From SB21 sp964415295 (lineage in GTDB: Bacteria > CLD3 > SB21), in contig CAYPYN010000003.1 in NCBI GenBank assembly GCA_964415295.1, positions 248,001 to 312,000 on the forward strand: a DNA stretch of 64,000 nt, written 5' to 3'. The position numbers were made by a program, and so were the translations under genes. This document shows, one piece after another, positions 62,024-64,000 of this stretch; positions within the stretch are counted from its first letter, which is position 1, and each line of letters opens with the position of its first letter. The notes below the pieces were generated by a model. It saw only the letters and a list, made by a program, of their open reading frames with translations. It was not told the origin of the DNA and made no database searches.

Positions 62024-63331
62024 ATGGAGAGATTCGTCGGCCTTTTGGGTTTGATCGCTATTCTCGGCATCGCGTTCGCGGTTTCCAATAATAAGAAACG
62101 GATCAACTGGCGCCTGGTAGGTATGGGCATGCTCATTCAGGTTGTTTTTGGTATTTTGGTCATCAAGGGCAAAGAGTGGGGGGCGCCGTTCAATTTTCTG
62201 GCGATCGCATTTGAAAAGATCGGCGAGGGATTTGTAGCCATATTGGGTTTCACAACCGCAGGAGCGCAATTTGTCTTCGGTAACCTGGCCATAAGTCCTG
62301 GCGGGAACGGCAGTCTCGGGTTCTTCTTTGTATTTCAGGTTCTTCCGACCATTATTTTCTTCTCGTCGTTGATGTCCCTGCTTTATTACCTGGGCGTCAT
62401 GCAAAAAGTGGTGCAGGGTATGGCGTGGGTCATGTCCAAACTCATGGGTACCAGCGGCGCCGAGTCGCTCTCCAATACGGCCAATATCTTTGTCGGCCAA
62501 ACGGAGGCGCCTTTGATGATCCGGCCGTTTATTAAGACGCTCACACAGTCGGAATTGCTCACTATTATGGTGGGAGGAATGGCGACGATCGCGGGAGGCG
62601 TCATGGCCGCCTATATACAGATGTTGGGCAAAGCTTACTCCGATACTTACGGCGTATCTCTCGAACAAGGACAGGTGATGTTCGCGACGCAGTTGCTTGG
62701 CGCCAGCATTATGGCCGCTCCGGCGGGTATGGCCATTTCCAAGATCATGTTCCCGGAGGTCGACGAACCGGTGACCAAAGGTAACGTCAAGGTTCAGGTA
62801 GAAAAAAATGCGTCCAATGTGATCGAGGCCGCGGCCGGCGGTGCGGCGGACGGCCTGCAGTTAGCACTAAACGTTGCCGGAATGCTGCTCGCTTTCATTG
62901 CACTCATAGCGCTCTTCAATTCACTTTTTGGTATCGTTGGCGGCTGGGTCGGTGTTGAGAATTTATCGTTGCAGAATTTACTGGGCTATCTCTTTGCCCC
63001 GGTCGCATTTGTCAGTGGCGTGCCGTGGAGTGAAGCTCAGGAGGTCGGACGTTTGCTCGGAACGAAGATTGTTCTCAATGAGTTCGTCGCTTATTCGGAT
63101 ATGGCCGGACTCATACAAAGCCAGGCGATCCAGCATCCCAAATCGATCCTGATTGCCACGTTTGCGCTGTGCGGTTTCGCCAATTTTTCCTCCATTGCCA
63201 TCCAGATCGGAGGCATATCACCCCTGGCTCCGGAACGCAGGAAGGATATTGCGGCCCTGGGACTTCGGGCGGTTCTCGGCGGTGCGCTCGCCACTTTGAT
63301 GGCGGGTACGATCGCCGGCATACTGCTATAA
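62024..63331 (+). CDS. Concentrative nucleoside transporter (NupC/CNT family)
   Basis: A 435-residue membrane protein with ~8-10 hydrophobic segments. CNT-family motifs: 'GQTEAPLMIRPFIKTLTQSE', 'GGMATIAGGVMAAYIQML', 'GTKIVLNEFVAYSDMAGL' and 'ALCGFANFSSIAIQIGGI'. It imports nucleosides with sodium or protons, which fits with deoC (deoxyribose-phosphate breakdown) nearby. A CGGAG ribosome-binding site precedes the ATG. Confidence 0.94.
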   Translation: MERFVGLLGLIAILGIAFAVSNNKKRINWRLVGMGMLIQVVFGILVIKGKEWGAPFNFLAIAFEKIGEGFVAILGFTTAGAQFVFGNLAISPGGNGSLGFFFVFQVLPTIIFFSSLMSLLYYLGVMQKVVQGMAWVMSKLMGTSGAESLSNTANIFVGQTEAPLMIRPFIKTLTQSELLTIMVGGMATIAGGVMAAYIQMLGKAYSDTYGVSLEQGQVMFATQLLGASIMAAPAGMAISKIMFPEVDEPVTKGNVKVQVEKNASNVIEAAAGGAADGLQLALNVAGMLLAFIALIALFNSLFGIVGGWVGVENLSLQNLLGYLFAPVAFVSGVPWSEAQEVGRLLGTKIVLNEFVAYSDMAGLIQSQAIQHPKSILIATFALCGFANFSSIAIQIGGISPLAPERRKDIAALGLRAVLGGALATLMAGTIAGILL

Positions 63332-63341
63332 TTATTATTAC

Positions 63342-64000
63342 ATGAAAGATCTTCTGGTCAAATATTGGAAGATCGCGGCCGGAAGCTTGGCGTTGCTGTC
63401 GTTAATTTTGTATTTCGCTATACCGCCTCTGCTTCATGCGGTCATTGAGAACAAAATACGCGAGGCGGTTGCCCGTGCGGAAAAAAAGATCGGGCGCCCG
63501 ATCCTATTGGGCGAACTGCAGTTTCCGTCCGCAACCTCTATCACCATCGACCGCGTAAGTATCCCTTCCGACGTTCGTATCACTTCCATACTCTCCCAGG
63601 CGGGTTTTGACACCTCCAGTCACATACTTGAGATGCGGCATATCGGTATCGGCTGGTATCTGGGCGGGATCTTTACCGGTCAATTTCTCCAATCGTTAAC
63701 GGTCGATTCCATATCGGTCGGTTTGGTCAAACTTACGGACAGCACCGATAATTTCGGATCGCTGTTGAAAGCTTTTCGTTCCTCAGCCACGCCCGAAAAA
63801 GAAAATGCCTCGCCGGGCCGAAAGAACAAGATTGCTCTATTTGTCGATACGTATTTGGAGAAAAAACTTCCTTCTCTTGAACTTCGCCACGTAAATTTGA
63901 ACTACCGGGATTTTTCTGAGATCCGGTTTCCGAAAAGGAGGTATTCTCCTAAACCCATCGAGCTCGGGATATCCGATTTTCGGATTACCCTCAGGGAAAG
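63342..64000 (+). CDS. AsmA-like membrane-anchored protein (3' truncated)
   Basis: An ATG 10 nt after the nupC stop opens a frame that runs without a stop to the end of the window (219 codons). It encodes an N-terminal transmembrane helix ('IAAGSLALLSLILYFAIPPL') followed by an AsmA/DUF748-like beginning: 'IENKIREAVARAEKKIGRPI', 'LGELQFPSATSITIDRVSIP' and 'LTVDSISVGLVKL'. Such large proteins span the periplasm and are linked to lipid transport. The family assignment is tentative because most of the protein lies outside the window. Confidence 0.7.
   Translation, partial: MKDLLVKYWKIAAGSLALLSLILYFAIPPLLHAVIENKIREAVARAEKKIGRPILLGELQFPSATSITIDRVSIPSDVRITSILSQAGFDTSSHILEMRHIGIGWYLGGIFTGQFLQSLTVDSISVGLVKLTDSTDNFGSLLKAFRSSATPEKENASPGRKNKIALFVDTYLEKKLPSLELRHVNLNYRDFSEIRFPKRRYSPKPIELGISDFRITLRE

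Overview
The window looks like a chromosomal scaffold from an uncultured, Gram-negative member of the FCB superphylum (the Ignavibacteria / Calditrichota / KSB1-like neighbourhood). The evidence is a T9SS-type C-terminal sorting domain with a 'YPNPFNPST' signature, outer-membrane lipoproteins, beta-barrels, a DUF5777 protein and the FCB-style isoleucyl-tRNA synthetase. The exact phylum is inference. A run of exactly 100 N inside a tandem-repeat gene shows this is a scaffolded assembly. I found no rRNA, tRNA, CRISPR array, insertion sequence or prophage.

Positions 1-32211 are mostly housekeeping. Plus strand: a truncated membrane-associated protein, doxX, ybjQ and the riboflavin genes ribE-ribBA, whose GTP cyclohydrolase II half looks catalytically dead. 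Minus strand: ileS-dksA-like-lspA-trxA, then acyl-CoA dehydrogenase-PgpH-like HD protein-ybeY-nadC-rpiB, and further right rlmI-TPR-Rieske-yajQ-galE-yicC-dedA-glnD. Then lepA and cutA (+), a GbsR/MarR-type regulator with a polyprenyl synthase (-) behind a strong promoter and a perfect palindromic operator, ribD-lysE-gph-DUF58 (+), a frameshifted T9SS-sorted protein and a beta-propeller lipoprotein (-).

Positions 32212-38530 hold an unusual signalling set on the plus strand: a winged-helix/receiver response regulator, a 1109-residue protein with at least two intact Hpt domains but no kinase domain, and a beta-helix/coiled-coil/TonB_C protein. Next (-) come a CX4CH cytochrome lipoprotein and a paralogous haem domain fused to a DUF5777 beta-barrel, then a bacterial aeRF1-like protein and a TIGR01212-type radical SAM protein.

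Positions 42641-57574 (-) are the highlight: one tightly packed, about 15-kb putative operon for trans-envelope electron transfer. In transcription order it encodes a membrane-anchored ferredoxin/flavoprotein oxidoreductase, a dihaem b-type cytochrome, a 10-haem cytochrome, a second dihaem b-type cytochrome, a TPR protein, a 20-haem cytochrome, a 9-haem cytochrome, a beta-barrel, a second 20-haem cytochrome, a giant tandem-repeat cytochrome (at least 38 CXXCH, interrupted by the N gap) and a second beta-barrel. At least 97 canonical CXXCH sites are encoded. The layout suggests a duplicated porin-cytochrome conduit. A CRP/FNR-like palindrome sits about 41 bp upstream of the predicted start of transcription.

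Positions 57671-64000 return to metabolism: a DUF454 protein and fbp, deoC with a Cys-rich N-terminal extension, a threonine aldolase, then coaE, nupC and a truncated AsmA-like gene on the plus strand.
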